A DNA stretch of 64,000 nt from Herbaspirillum chlorophenolicum (lineage in GTDB: Bacteria; Pseudomonadota; Gammaproteobacteria; Burkholderiales; Burkholderiaceae_D), in contig NZ_LFLT01000002.1 of the NCBI RefSeq assembly GCF_001189955.1, positions 241,670 to 305,669 on the forward strand, read 5' to 3'. Both the position numbers and the translations under genes were made by a program. Each line of letters starts with the position of its first letter. The first letter of the stretch is position 1. The notes beneath the pieces are model-generated. The model was not told the DNA's origin. It saw only the letters and a list, made by a program, of their open reading frames with translations, and searched no databases. This document shows positions 46,886-56,204 of this stretch, in pieces.

Positions 46886-48268
46886 TTAGTGGAGGCCGAT
46901 ATGGCCGATCACCGGAACGCGCAGGCTGCGGGCGAGATCGTCGCGGCAGCGCAGGCGGCGGGTGCTCAATTCGAGCAGCAGGGCCAGGCACAGCCCGATT
47001 CCCAGGCCGGCCACGATGCTGGCGGCGATATTTTTCATCAGCAGGGGCTTGGAATGGCTGCTGGGCGCTTCGGCCACGCGCAGCACGTTCAGGTCCGGCG
47101 TGCTGATATTGCTGGACATGAGGATCTCATCGTATTTCTGCAGGGCCGTGTTGTAGACGCGTTCGACGCTCTCCAGCTGGCGCTGGTATGAAGTGATGGT
47201 GTCGCGGTGCTGCTTTTGCTCCAGCAGCTTCTTCTTTTGCGCTTCCACCTGGGTTTTGAGCGTTTGCTCCTGCATCTGCAGGCGGCGCGTGTCGAGTTGC
47301 TGGGCGTCCAGCACGCCCCTGGATTCGCGGCCGATGCGGGCGAGCAGTTCATTGCGCTCGGCGATCAGCGCCAGCGTTTTGGGATGCTTGTTGCCCAGCA
47401 CTTCCAGCGCTTCGGTCAGGCGGCGGTCGGCATCGCTCAGCTTGGCCTTCATGTCGTTGATATTCGTGCGCTGGGCGACTTCAGGCAGGTCGTCGACCTT
47501 GACGCCGCTCTTGAGCAGGCCCTGCGTGGCCTGGTTGCGCGCCGCGGCTTCCTGCTGCGCATTCTGGACCGAGATCAGCGAGGTCATCAGGTCGCCGAGC
47601 TGGCGCGACTCCAGGTCAGTGCGCTCGCTCGGATCGATGATGCCGACTTCTTGCTGGTATTTGGTCAGCTTTTGCTGGATCGAATCGGCTTCCTTGCGCA
47701 AGTGCTCGAGCTGGGCGTTGTATTGCTCGCGGCGCGAGCGCGCCGAGCTGGAAGAAATCTGCTGGCTCAGCTCGATATAGGCATTGACCACGGCGTTGGC
47801 CAGGTCGCGGGCCTGTTCGGGAGTGCCGGCCGAATAGTCGACTTCGATCACGCGGCTGGAGCGGCGCGTCACCACCTGGGTATCTTCGTTGATGCGGTTG
47901 ACCAGTTGGGAATGCGCGCGGGCGTCGCCCTGCTGTTTTGCGCTTTCCTGGTACTGGGCGGTACGCTCCAGCGCCAGGGAGTCGATCACCTTTTCGGCAA
48001 CCGCCTGGCTGCGGATCATGTCGAATTGCGTCTGCATGTAGCTCTCGTCCATGACGGGCGAGAACAGGCGGCCATTGATCGGATCGTTGGTCTTGTAGTC
48101 GATGAAGACGTCCGAGGAGGCGGTATACGTCTTGGGCATCAGCAGCGTGATGGCCGTGGTGGCGATGACCGTCACGGCCAGTGTCTTGAAAATGGTGCCG
48201 CGTGCGGCGGAGATCATCGCGGCAAGCTGGTTTGAGCTTAATCCGGTTTCAGGTGTCTGCGCGTTCAC
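46886..48268 (-). CDS. epsF: EpsF-type Wzz chain-length determinant
   Basis: An inner-membrane polysaccharide co-polymerase of 460 residues. A first helix (IFKTLAVTVIATTAITLLMP, about 26-45) and a last helix (LLMKNIAASIVAGLGIGLCLALLLE, about 405-430) flank a large periplasmic coiled-coil region (about 165-390, with SRREQYNAQLEHLRKEADSI). The Wzz start PKTYTASSDVFIDYK and the Pro-rich APSSHSKPLL before the last helix are typical. It sets chain length with EpsG. Its stop is 11 bases ahead of epsG. Confidence 0.88.
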   Translation of the reverse strand: MNAQTPETGLSSNQLAAMISAARGTIFKTLAVTVIATTAITLLMPKTYTASSDVFIDYKTNDPINGRLFSPVMDESYMQTQFDMIRSQAVAEKVIDSLALERTAQYQESAKQQGDARAHSQLVNRINEDTQVVTRRSSRVIEVDYSAGTPEQARDLANAVVNAYIELSQQISSSSARSRREQYNAQLEHLRKEADSIQQKLTKYQQEVGIIDPSERTDLESRQLGDLMTSLISVQNAQQEAAARNQATQGLLKSGVKVDDLPEVAQRTNINDMKAKLSDADRRLTEALEVLGNKHPKTLALIAERNELLARIGRESRGVLDAQQLDTRRLQMQEQTLKTQVEAQKKKLLEQKQHRDTITSYQRQLESVERVYNTALQKYDEILMSSNISTPDLNVLRVAEAPSSHSKPLLMKNIAASIVAGLGIGLCLALLLELSTRRLRCRDDLARSLRVPVIGHIGLH

Positions 48269-48334
48269 AGTGAAGCCTTATCGTTGATGGTGTGGGGCGG
48301 GCATGCCATGCACTTTGCGATTGCGCCATGTGCG

Positions 48335-49234
48335 CTAGAACAGGCTCTCGTCGACAAAGACAACGTCACCCGGTTGTACAGGATCGGTCAGCGCGGCCTT
48401 GGTCGATTGGATGCCCTTGTCCGGGACTTCCCGGTTGATATAGATGCGGCGCTTGGAGGCGCGCTGGGTCATGCCGCCGCCAAGGGAGATGGCGCGCATG
48501 ACGTTCATCTCCGGTTCCATGGGATAGGCGCCAGGACGGTTGACTTCGCCGTGGATGTAGAACTGTTTCTTCTTGTTGACGTAGATGACGTCGCCGGGCT
48601 GCATCTCGACATCCAGCTTCTTGCGGTCGGTTACGTCGGTTTCGCCTAGCAAGATGGGAATGCGCAGGTCGGATTCGCTTTTCTTGGGATCGTTGTCGCG
48701 GCGCAGCAGGGTGACGGTCTGGTCGGCATTCTGCGTCAGGCCGCCGGCGATGGCGATCAGCTCAAGCACACTGATATGGCCGGGGATCGGATAACGGCCG
48801 GGACGGCTGACTTCGCCCAGAACGGAGACCATCTGGCTGCGCAGCTGGACGATTTCCACCGAGACTTCCGGGTTCTTCAGGAAATCGCCATCGCGCAATG
48901 CACGGGCGATCTTCTTGCCGATCTCGCTGGTGGTCAGGCCGTTGACGTCGATGCCGCCGATCAGCGGCAGGGTCAGGATGCCCTTGTCATTGACGCCGAC
49001 TTCCGCAGACAGGTCAGGTTGGCCGAATACGGTCACGCGCAGCACGTCGCCGGGGCCGGTACGGGCATCGGTGACGGTCGAGGAGGGAAGCCCCAGTGTG
49101 GAAAGCGTGCCAGGCGGCGCCGACGTGACTTCCCCGGTTTTGGTGGGATCGGAGGGAACCTGGGCGAAGCTGGCAAAGCTGAGAGATGACAGCAGAAGCG
49201 TTGCGATTAGCCATTGTAAGAAGTGACGGCGCAA
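48335..49234 (-). CDS. epsE: EpsE-type polysaccharide export protein (Wza family)
   Basis: A 299-residue export protein. MRRHFLQWLIATLLLSSLSF is a signal peptide ending ASFAQ; no lipobox Cys is present. A polysaccharide-export (PES) domain (ARTGPGDVLRVTVFGQPDLS, about 58-150) and two SLBB-like domains (VLGEVSRPGRYPIPG and HGEVNRPGAYPMEPE) follow. It forms the outer-membrane or periplasmic export channel. First gene of the minus-strand eps operon, with 66 bases to epsF. Confidence 0.88.
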   Translation of the reverse strand: MRRHFLQWLIATLLLSSLSFASFAQVPSDPTKTGEVTSAPPGTLSTLGLPSSTVTDARTGPGDVLRVTVFGQPDLSAEVGVNDKGILTLPLIGGIDVNGLTTSEIGKKIARALRDGDFLKNPEVSVEIVQLRSQMVSVLGEVSRPGRYPIPGHISVLELIAIAGGLTQNADQTVTLLRRDNDPKKSESDLRIPILLGETDVTDRKKLDVEMQPGDVIYVNKKKQFYIHGEVNRPGAYPMEPEMNVMRAISLGGGMTQRASKRRIYINREVPDKGIQSTKAALTDPVQPGDVVFVDESLF

Positions 49235-49345
49235 ATTGAACTCCTGTGAGTGAATTCTGGACGATTGGAGGCTATTTTCTCGCGATTTGTCTTGTTCTCA
49301 TCTCAGTCAATACCTGATGGCTGTTCATGAGCAAAGACGAAAATA

Positions 49346-49374
49346 TTTAAATGCCAAGTAGAAAATTTTGTAAA
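49346..49374 (-). promoter_or_regulatory. Possible promoter of the eps operon
   Basis: On the minus strand TTTACA (49374-49369), a 17-base spacer and TTTAAA (49351-49346) lie about 110 bases before epsE. The spacing is ideal; the -10 is weak. Confidence 0.45.
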
Positions 49375-49629
49375 GGCGGCGCTTATATTAATCTAATTGC
49401 AACTTTTTGGGAAATCTCTGTGTGGCAGGAATGATGAATCAGGCTGCCATCGGAACGCGTTGGGCGATTGCTGATGAAGACGCCAAGGAGGCCATCAGTT
49501 TGTCTTTTTTATTGTTGTTCGGCAAATTTTTCTGGTTTTATAGGAGGCAGGAGTTGTTGTTGGGCCAGATGCGCAAAGGATAGGGATGCCATTGGCCGGA
49601 ACCGGCATGGCGGCGGGAGAAATGAAAAC

Positions 49630-49658
49630 GGGGTGAACCGTTGCAAACGGTTCACCCC
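49630..49658 (-). terminator. Rho-independent terminator of azoR
   Basis: GGGGTGAACCGTT and AACGGTTCACCCC form a perfect 13-bp stem with a 3-base loop. On the minus strand it is followed by GTTTTCATTT. It lies 35 bases beyond the azoR stop. Confidence 0.85.
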
Positions 49659-49692
49659 GGTTCCAACCCGCCCGATGGTGGCGGGAGGAGAA

Positions 49693-50301
49693 TCAGACAG
49701 TCGCGGCGATCTTTTCCTGTGCGCTGGCCAAGGCCTTCTTGACGGACTCGTCACCCATCGAGACGCCTTCTGCGATCACCAGCTCGACATCGGTGATGCC
49801 GATGAAGGCCAATGCGCTCTTGATGTACTTGCCCTGGAAATCCAGCGCTTCCATCGGACCTTCGGAATACATGCCGCCGCGCGACAGGATCACGATGACC
49901 TTCTTGCCGGTGGCCAGGCCGACCGGGCCGTTTTCGGTGTAGCGGAAAGTGCGGCCGGCGCGGAACACGTGGTCGATCCAGGCCTTGAGTGTGGAAGGCG
50001 GCGCGAAGTTGTACATCGGCACGCCGATCACCAGGGTGTCGGCCGCCAGCAGCTCGTCGACCAGCTGGTCGGATTGCTTGATCAGCTCGGCTTGCTGCGC
50101 GTTGCGGTTCTCGGCAGGGGTGAAATAGGCGCCCAGCAGCGCTTCGGTAATATGCGGCAGTGCGTCGCTGGCGAGGTCGCGGTGGACGATACGGCCGTCA
50201 GGGTTCTTTGCCTGCCATTGCTGGGCAAAGGAGGCAGTCAGCTGGCGCGAGATGGAGCCGCTGGCGCGGGCGCTGGAGTCGATATGCAGCAAGGTGCTCA
50301 T
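49693..50301 (-). CDS. azoR: FMN-dependent NADH-azoreductase
   Basis: A 202-residue flavodoxin-fold enzyme reducing azo bonds and quinones with NADH, acting in the cytosol. Family segments are LLHIDSSARASGSISRQL (phosphate loop), VIGVPMYNFAPPSTLKAWID (FMN-binding), and SRGGMYSEGPMEALDFQGKY. Length equals E. coli AzoR (201). It diverges from a LysR gene, the common arrangement for azoR/quinone-responsive regulators, and has its own terminator. Confidence 0.95.
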   Translation of the reverse strand: MSTLLHIDSSARASGSISRQLTASFAQQWQAKNPDGRIVHRDLASDALPHITEALLGAYFTPAENRNAQQAELIKQSDQLVDELLAADTLVIGVPMYNFAPPSTLKAWIDHVFRAGRTFRYTENGPVGLATGKKVIVILSRGGMYSEGPMEALDFQGKYIKSALAFIGITDVELVIAEGVSMGDESVKKALASAQEKIAATV

Positions 50302-50565
50302 GGTCTTTCCTTTCGGTTGGCATGCTGTTGCACTTGTCTGTGTGGCAACGGCATCGGTTTATCTTTGTTGCCCAGGGGTATTCCTTGGGCAGATGGTCAG
50401 AATGCGGCGCCGAGAGCGTGAGAAGCGATTTCGATGTATCGTTGCTTCCTGTCAGGGCTTGTCCCTGGCCTTGCTTGCGGCGATGAAAGAAGCTTACCCA
50501 GTTTTCATTTGCATCAGTAGATGCGAGAATGTCATTTCACTGATCCATTTTTGCGGGTAATGATG

Positions 50566-51588
50566 ATGGTTGATCTGAACGATATCTGGCTTTTCGTCCA
50601 TGTTGTGCGCGCTGGCAGCTTTGCCGCGGCCGGCCGTCGGCTGGCCATGCCATCCAATACCATCAGCCGCCGTTTGCAGGCGCTGGAGGTCGAGCTGGGT
50701 GTGCGCCTGCTGCAGCGCTCCACACGCCAGCTCAATATGACTGCCGCCGGGCGCGAGTTCTTCGAGCGCTGCGCGCCGGGCCTGGAAGACATCGAACATG
50801 CCAGCACCAGCCTGACCGATAGCAGCGGCGAGCCGTCCGGCAGCCTGCGCGTGGCGGCGCCGGTCGACTTCTTCGATAACTTCTCCATCGAGTGGATGCA
50901 TGAATTCATGCGCTTGTACCCTAAGGTGCAGCTTGAGTTCGTGCTCAACGATGGCCGCGCCGACTTGATCGCGGAGGGGATCGACTTGGCTTTTCGGGGC
51001 GGTGTCCTGCCGGATTCAAGCCTGGTGGCGCGCAAGCTGGTGGACAGCTATCGCGGCCTGGTGGTCAGTCCACGCTACCTGGAGCACTTCGGCTCGCCGC
51101 ATACGCTGGCTGATCTGGTCAATCACGCCTGCCTTGCGGCATCGCAGGCTCCGCAACACACCACTTGGAAACTGGAAGGGCCGCAAGGCCCTGAAAGCGT
51201 GCGCGTCAACCCGCGGCTATGTATCAACACCGCGCAAGGGCAGTTGCGCGCGGCGCGTGCCGGCCTTGGTATCGCCTTGTTGCCGACCATGCTGGTGGCG
51301 GCGGAAGACTTGCGCAACGGGACGCTGGTACATATCTTGCCGGACTACCAGAGCGATGTGATGGGTTTGTATGCCGTGTATGCCCATCGCCGCCAGCTTC
51401 CCACGGCGGTTAGCGCCTTGATCGAATTCTTTGCCGACAAGCTGGTGCGTGGTATCGCCGATAAGGGTGAACAGGTATGCCAGGAGCATTTCGCGCGGGA
51501 GGAGGACGCCAAGCGGGACAAGGCTGGCGGCGCAGAGGACGTATCGGAATTGCAGAAGCTTGAGGGCGTGGAAAAGGCGGTTATCTGA
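50566..51588 (+). CDS. LysR-family regulator divergent from azoR
   Basis: A 340-residue LysR regulator with an N-terminal winged helix (MVDLNDIWLFVHVVRAGSFA, NTISRRLQALEVELG, residues 1-60) and an effector domain of the AaeR/DsdC-like type (SGSLRVAAPVDFFDN to about 295). An acidic and basic C-terminal tail of about 45 residues is longer than usual. Three consecutive ATG codons at 50560, 50563 and 50566 compete; the last has GCGGG at the best spacing. It is divergent from azoR, so it probably regulates that gene, perhaps in response to quinones or azo dyes. Confidence 0.87.
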   Translation: MVDLNDIWLFVHVVRAGSFAAAGRRLAMPSNTISRRLQALEVELGVRLLQRSTRQLNMTAAGREFFERCAPGLEDIEHASTSLTDSSGEPSGSLRVAAPVDFFDNFSIEWMHEFMRLYPKVQLEFVLNDGRADLIAEGIDLAFRGGVLPDSSLVARKLVDSYRGLVVSPRYLEHFGSPHTLADLVNHACLAASQAPQHTTWKLEGPQGPESVRVNPRLCINTAQGQLRAARAGLGIALLPTMLVAAEDLRNGTLVHILPDYQSDVMGLYAVYAHRRQLPTAVSALIEFFADKLVRGIADKGEQVCQEHFAREEDAKRDKAGGAEDVSELQKLEGVEKAVI

Positions 51589-51616
51589 TCCCTGCCTGAC
51601 GCGCTTCGCATCAGTA

Positions 51617-51642
51617 AAAACGCCCGCATTTGCGGGCGTTTT
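51617..51642. terminator. Bidirectional terminator between LysR gene and spoT
   Basis: AAAACGCCCGC, an ATTT loop and GCGGGCG-TTTT form a stem between two converging genes, with A and T runs on the two sides. Confidence 0.88.
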
Positions 51643-51662
51643 GTTTGCTCCTGGCTAACGGC

Positions 51663-53927
51663 TTAGCCCCGTTCCCGCAGGATACGGGCCACGCTGTCGA
51701 TCTTGCGGATGCCGCGCATGGTGCGCGCCAGATGTACGCGGTCTTCGACCTGGATGGTGAAGCGCAGGTATTTCATCGAGGAGCCGCCATCGTCGTCCAT
51801 GCTGACAGACACGATGTTGGCGTCGGTTTCGCCGATCTCGGCGGCGATACGCGCGAGCGTGCCGCGCTGGTTATGGATCAGGATGGTAATGCGGCAGTCG
51901 AAGCGGCGGTTGAGGTCGTGGCCCCAGACCAGCTCGATCCAGCGGTCCGGCTCCTTCTCATGCAGGCGCTTGGCGGTCTCGCACTCTTGCGTGTGGACGA
52001 TCAAGGTCTGGTCGGGCTTGAGGTAGCCGGTCAGGCTGTCGCCCGGGATGGGCATGCAGCAGGAGGAAAGCTGGGCCAAGGCGCCTTCGCTGCCGGTGAT
52101 GACCACCGGGTCAGGTTTGTTGGGCAGCATCTGGCCTTCGGGGTCGAGCTGCGGAACGTTGGTGCCGGTATCCATCATGCCCATGATGTGGCGCGCTACC
52201 AGCGGCGCCATGCGGGTGCCGATGCCGATTTCGGCATACAGGTCGTCCATGGTCTTGGCGCTGGATTCATTGAGCAGCCGTTCGACGATATGCACCGGCA
52301 GTTCGGGGTCGATGCCCAGCGTGTGCAGGGCGTTGCCCAGCAGGCGGCGCCCGACCGACTGCGATTCGACCATGTTGGCGGTGCGCAGGCGGTGGCGGAT
52401 GGCTGAGCGCGCCTTGCCGGTACGGACATAGCCGAGCCAGTTCGGGCTGGGGCGCGAGGTCGGCGAGGTGATGATCTCGACAATGTCGCCGTTATGCAAC
52501 TCGGTGCGCAACGGGGCCGGCTCGTGGTTGATGACGGCCGAAGTAGTCTGGTCGCCGATGTCGGTGTGGATGCTGTAGGCGAAATCCAGCGCGGTGGCGC
52601 CGCGCGGCAGGGCGATGATCTTGGATTTGGGCGTGAACACGTAGACCGAATCCGGGAACAGGTCTACCTTGACGTGCTCCAGGAACTCGGCCGAATCGCC
52701 GGTCTGCTTCTGGATGTCCAGCAGCGATTGCAGCCAGGCATGGGTGCGCTGCTGCAGGTCGGTCAGGCTGCCTTCGTCGTCCTTGTACAGCCAGTGCGCC
52801 GCCACGCCCGACTCGGCCACCCGGTGCATTTCCTTGGTGCGGATCTGGAACTCGACGGGCGTGCCGTAGGGGCCGATCAGCGTGGTGTGCAGCGACTGGT
52901 AGCCATTGAGCTTGGGAATGGCGATGTAGTCCTTGAACTTGCCCGGCATCGGCTTGAACAGCGAATGCAGGGTGCCCAGTGCCACGTAGCAGTTGGCGAA
53001 ACTGTCCACCACCACGCGGAAGCCATAGACGTCCAGCACCTGGGAGAACGACAGGTGCTTGTTGCGCATCTTGCGGTAGATGCCGTAAAGGGTCTTTTCA
53101 CGGCCGTCGACCTGGGCCGGGATGCCGGCGGCGATCAGTATGCTGGTGACCGACTCCATGATCTTGGTCACGACTTCGCGGCGATTGCCGCGCGCGGCCT
53201 TCACCGCCTTGAGCAGCGTACGGTGGCGCAGGGGATACAGGTGGGCGAACGACAGTTCCTGCAGTTCGCGATAGATGTTGTTCAGTCCCAGGCGGTGCGC
53301 AATGGGCACGTAGACTTCCATGGTCTCGCGCGAGATGCGGCGTTTCTTCTCGGGCGGCATCGAACTCAGCGTGCGCATGTTGTGCAGGCGGTCGGCCAGC
53401 TTGACCAGGATCACGCGCACGTCGCGCGCCATGGCCAGCAACATCTTGCGGAAGTTTTCGGCCTGCGCTTCGACCTGGCTCTGGAATTCGATCTTGTCCA
53501 GTTTGGACAGGCCATCCACCAGCGAAGCCACCGGCGCGCCGAAGCGTTCGATCAGCTCTTCCTTCTTGACGCCCTGGTCTTCCATGACATCGTGCAGGAA
53601 GGCCGCCATCATGGCCTGCGCATCGAGTTTCCATTCGGCACAGATTTCAGCGACCGCCAGCGGATGCGAGATATAGGGCTCGCCCGACTTGCGCATCTGT
53701 CCCAGGTGCATCTCATCGGCAAAGCGATAGGCTTCCTTGACCTTCTTCAATTCGGAAGGCGTCAGGTACTCTTCGAGCTTGGGCGTGAGATGGGCGAACG
53801 TCGCCACGCCGCTGTGGGCAGCGGCGGGGTTGGCTTCGTTCGGGGAGTGCGGGCGACCGGAACCGGCTGCTCGTTTGGTGCTGCTAGGAGTTGCTGATAA
53901 CGTGGATTCGGTGGGGGTGAGGCTCAT
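51663..53927 (-). CDS. spoT: Bifunctional (p)ppGpp synthetase/hydrolase SpoT
   Basis: A 754-residue RSH enzyme controlling the stringent response. The hydrolase domain is intact: FADEMHLGQMRKSGEPYISH and FLHDVMED (metal-binding HD), then VKLADRLHNMRTL. The synthetase domain has DVYGFRVVV, GYQSLHTT and EFQIRT. TGS (DSVYVFTPKSKIIALPRGATALDFAY, in parts), a helical region, zinc-finger-like CCMPIPGDS and a C-terminal ACT domain (ITILIHNQRGTLARIA) follow. Both activities appear possible; the name SpoT follows operon position. It is downstream of rpoZ in the yicC-gmk-rpoZ-spoT unit. Confidence 0.95.
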   Translation of the reverse strand: MSLTPTESTLSATPSSTKRAAGSGRPHSPNEANPAAAHSGVATFAHLTPKLEEYLTPSELKKVKEAYRFADEMHLGQMRKSGEPYISHPLAVAEICAEWKLDAQAMMAAFLHDVMEDQGVKKEELIERFGAPVASLVDGLSKLDKIEFQSQVEAQAENFRKMLLAMARDVRVILVKLADRLHNMRTLSSMPPEKKRRISRETMEVYVPIAHRLGLNNIYRELQELSFAHLYPLRHRTLLKAVKAARGNRREVVTKIMESVTSILIAAGIPAQVDGREKTLYGIYRKMRNKHLSFSQVLDVYGFRVVVDSFANCYVALGTLHSLFKPMPGKFKDYIAIPKLNGYQSLHTTLIGPYGTPVEFQIRTKEMHRVAESGVAAHWLYKDDEGSLTDLQQRTHAWLQSLLDIQKQTGDSAEFLEHVKVDLFPDSVYVFTPKSKIIALPRGATALDFAYSIHTDIGDQTTSAVINHEPAPLRTELHNGDIVEIITSPTSRPSPNWLGYVRTGKARSAIRHRLRTANMVESQSVGRRLLGNALHTLGIDPELPVHIVERLLNESSAKTMDDLYAEIGIGTRMAPLVARHIMGMMDTGTNVPQLDPEGQMLPNKPDPVVITGSEGALAQLSSCCMPIPGDSLTGYLKPDQTLIVHTQECETAKRLHEKEPDRWIELVWGHDLNRRFDCRITILIHNQRGTLARIAAEIGETDANIVSVSMDDDGGSSMKYLRFTIQVEDRVHLARTMRGIRKIDSVARILRERG

Positions 53928-53962
53928 GCTTTACCGTTATCAGCTTCATGGACGGACAAGGA

Positions 53963-54166
53963 TCAGGCCGGAACCTTTTTCAGCATTTCCACACCGACCT
54001 TGCCGGCAGCGATTTCGCGCAGCGCGGTAACGGTCGGCTTGTCCTTGGCGTCAACCTTTGGGGTATGGCCTTGCAACAACTGGCGGGCGCGATAGGTCGC
54101 GGCCAGGGTCAGTTGGAAACGGTTCGGGATTTGCTTGAGGCAATCTTCGATGGTGATACGGGCCAT
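53963..54166 (-). CDS. rpoZ: RNA polymerase omega subunit
   Basis: A 67-residue omega subunit, which helps assemble RNA polymerase and forms part of a ppGpp site. [35 protein letters not shown], and [16 protein letters not shown] are all family marks. AGGAG is found seven bases before the ATG. Its place directly ahead of spoT is conserved in proteobacteria. The frame stays open upstream but only this start is plausible. Confidence 0.97.
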   Translation of the reverse strand: MARITIEDCLKQIPNRFQLTLAATYRARQLLQGHTPKVDAKDKPTVTALREIAAGKVGVEMLKKVPA

Positions 54167-54249
54167 GTAAAACTCCTGTGTGACGGTCTTGCTTGGAATG
54201 GGTGAAATGTCCGGGCAGCGATGCCGGGCCGATTTGTTCAGAACGCTGT

Positions 54250-54888
54250 TCAGGTGGCGTGGATGCCGAGCTGGGTGAACAAATAAGCATTGCGGGCGGC
54301 TTGCTGCGGAAAACGGCAGCGGGCTGCTTGGACAATCGCCGTCAACTCTGACAAAGCGACGGCAAACTCTTGATTGATAATAACATATTCGAACTCCGGA
54401 GAGTGGGCGATTTCGCCGCCGGCGGCCAGGATACGGCGGGTAATGACATGCGGTTCGTCCTGGCCGCGCTTCTTGAGGCGGTCTTCCAGGGCCGCGATCG
54501 AAGGCGGCAGGATGAAGATGCCGATGGCATTGGTGAACTGCTTCTTGACCTGCTGCGCGCCTTGCCAGTCGATCTCCAGCAGCACATCGGTGCCGTTGGC
54601 GATCTGGTCGGCGATCATCAGGCGCGAGGTGCCGTAATAATTGCCGTGGACTTCGGCCCACTCCAGGAATTCCCCTTCGGCCTGACGTTTCAGGAAATCA
54701 TCGGTGTCGGTGAAATAGTATTCGCGGCCATGCTCCTCGCCCGGGCGCGGCGAGCGGGTGGTGAAGGAAACCGACAGCTTGATGGCCGGTTCCTGCTTCA
54801 GCAGGGCATTGACGAGGGTCGATTTGCCGGCGCCGGAGGGGGCGACCACCATGAACAGGCTGCCGGAAGTAGGGGTTTTAGCTGGCAT
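54250..54888 (-). CDS. gmk: Guanylate kinase
   Basis: A 212-residue GMP kinase making GDP from GMP. The P-loop [14 protein letters not shown]-binding [11 protein letters not shown] and YYFTDTDDF, and lid segments are present; length equals the family (about 207). It is 83 bases ahead of rpoZ in the stringent-response operon, fitting its role in supplying GDP/GTP, the (p)ppGpp precursor. Confidence 0.97.
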   Translation of the reverse strand: MPAKTPTSGSLFMVVAPSGAGKSTLVNALLKQEPAIKLSVSFTTRSPRPGEEHGREYYFTDTDDFLKRQAEGEFLEWAEVHGNYYGTSRLMIADQIANGTDVLLEIDWQGAQQVKKQFTNAIGIFILPPSIAALEDRLKKRGQDEPHVITRRILAAGGEIAHSPEFEYVIINQEFAVALSELTAIVQAARCRFPQQAARNAYLFTQLGIHAT

Positions 54889-54988
54889 ATGATCCTCGCT
54901 GTTTTTGTTGTATCTGTGTGGTGTTCTTGCTTATCCGGCCCGTTGGATGCTGCGGCGCGGCGTTGCCGCATCCGGGGCGGATTCGGAT

Positions 54989-55888
54989 TTATTCGAGATT
55001 TTGCACTTGCTCGCGCATCTGGTCGATCAGCAGCTTCAATTCCATCGAAGCGTCGGCCAGCTCCTTCATGGCAGCCTTCGAACCGACGGTATTGGCCTCG
55101 CGATTGAGCTCCTGCATCATGAAATCCAGGCGCTTGCCGACCTGGCCGCCTTTTTTCAGGATATGGCGCGTCTCGGCCAGGTGGGCCGACAGGCGCGCCA
55201 GTTCTTCGGCAATGTCGATGCGGATGCCATACAGGGTGACTTCCTGGCGGATGCGTTCCAGCGATTCTTCGCGCGTCAGCAACTGCGTCGATGCGCCGTT
55301 GTGCTGCAATGCCAGGCCCAGCGCCTCGCTCATGCGCTCGGTCGCCTTTTGCTGGAACTGCTCGATCAGTTGCGGCACCAGCGGCGTGATGCGGGCCACG
55401 ATGGCTTCCATCGCATCGACGCGGGCCAGGATTACCGCCTGCAATGCCGCGCCTTCGCGCGCACGGCTATCGATGAAGGCGTCCAGCGTCTGCTTCATGG
55501 TGGCCAGGATATCTGCCTGCAGGGTTTCCTGGCTGATCTCGGCTTCTTCCATCACGCCCGGCCAGCGCAGCAATTCGTTGACCGACAGCGGTGCGGCATC
55601 AGGGAACTGGGCGCGCAACTGGTCTTGCAGGTTGGACAAGCTGCCGACCACACCGGCATTGAGCGCCTGGGTGTTGCCGGTCGCCACCTTGCGGCCGAAG
55701 CTCAGCCGGCATTCCACCTTGCCGCGCACCAGGCGGCTCATGATGGCTTCGCGCAGCATCGGCTCGACCGCGCGCAGATCGTCATTGATGCGGAATTGCA
55801 GATCGAGGAAGCGCGAGTTGACGCTCTTCATTTCGATGGTGACCGTGCCGGCAGTGGTTTCACGGGTGGTGACGGCATAGCCGGTCAT
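54989..55888 (-). CDS. yicC: YicC-family endoribonuclease
   Basis: A 299-residue YicC/YloC protein (E. coli YicC 287), an RNase acting on mRNA and small RNAs. It begins with MTGYAV, continues EMKSVNSRFLDLQFRI, and ends in RLDFMMQELNREANTVGSKA, the conserved C-terminal block. The start was placed at MTGYAV because it matches the family; an upstream frame of 42 codons is a shadow. First gene of the minus-strand yicC-gmk-rpoZ-spoT unit and divergent from rph. Confidence 0.93.
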   Translation of the reverse strand: MTGYAVTTRETTAGTVTIEMKSVNSRFLDLQFRINDDLRAVEPMLREAIMSRLVRGKVECRLSFGRKVATGNTQALNAGVVGSLSNLQDQLRAQFPDAAPLSVNELLRWPGVMEEAEISQETLQADILATMKQTLDAFIDSRAREGAALQAVILARVDAMEAIVARITPLVPQLIEQFQQKATERMSEALGLALQHNGASTQLLTREESLERIRQEVTLYGIRIDIAEELARLSAHLAETRHILKKGGQVGKRLDFMMQELNREANTVGSKAAMKELADASMELKLLIDQMREQVQNLE

Positions 55889-56204
55889 GCTGTAGATGGT
55901 CAAATTCTGGCTCCGGTGTGTTTGCGCTTGCCGCGGCAGTGGGCGGCCGTGCGTTGGCGGGTCATGGTGATGATCGGCGATGCCGTGCTGCGCAGTGCGG
56001 ATGCGGCTCGCCATCCTTTACAATGCCGGTTTTGCAAAATGCGGCTGTTGCAGTTGTTGGCGCCGCGCGGGCAGGTCGGGCGGCATCGCCTCATCGGATC
56101 CCGCATTTTAAAGAAGATTGGCAGCCAAGCGCTATCAAAACATCGAAATTGGCGGTTTTTACCATTGCCGCTATTTTCTCCCGCAGACCAGACAAGGACC
56201 GAGC
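55889..56204. other. Divergent promoter region between yicC and rph
   Basis: About 316 bases. The rph promoter is recognisable near its right end; no clear promoter for yicC could be picked out. Confidence 0.5.
56149..56177 (+). promoter_or_regulatory. Promoter of rph
   Basis: TTGGCG (56149-56154), a 17-base spacer and TATTTT (56172-56177) lie 27 bases before the rph start. Confidence 0.5.

Larger units (their letters stand above)
49235..49692. other. Intergenic region upstream of epsE
   Basis: About 460 bases, AT-rich in its left half. It holds a likely promoter for the eps operon and the azoR terminator. A 50-codon frame (49431-49583) has only a poorly placed ribosome site, and I do not call it. 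Confidence 0.5.

Noticed and set aside
49431..49583. A 50-codon frame upstream of epsE with a hydrophobic stretch
   Set aside because: The AGGA touches the start codon with no proper spacing, and there is no promoter or family support.
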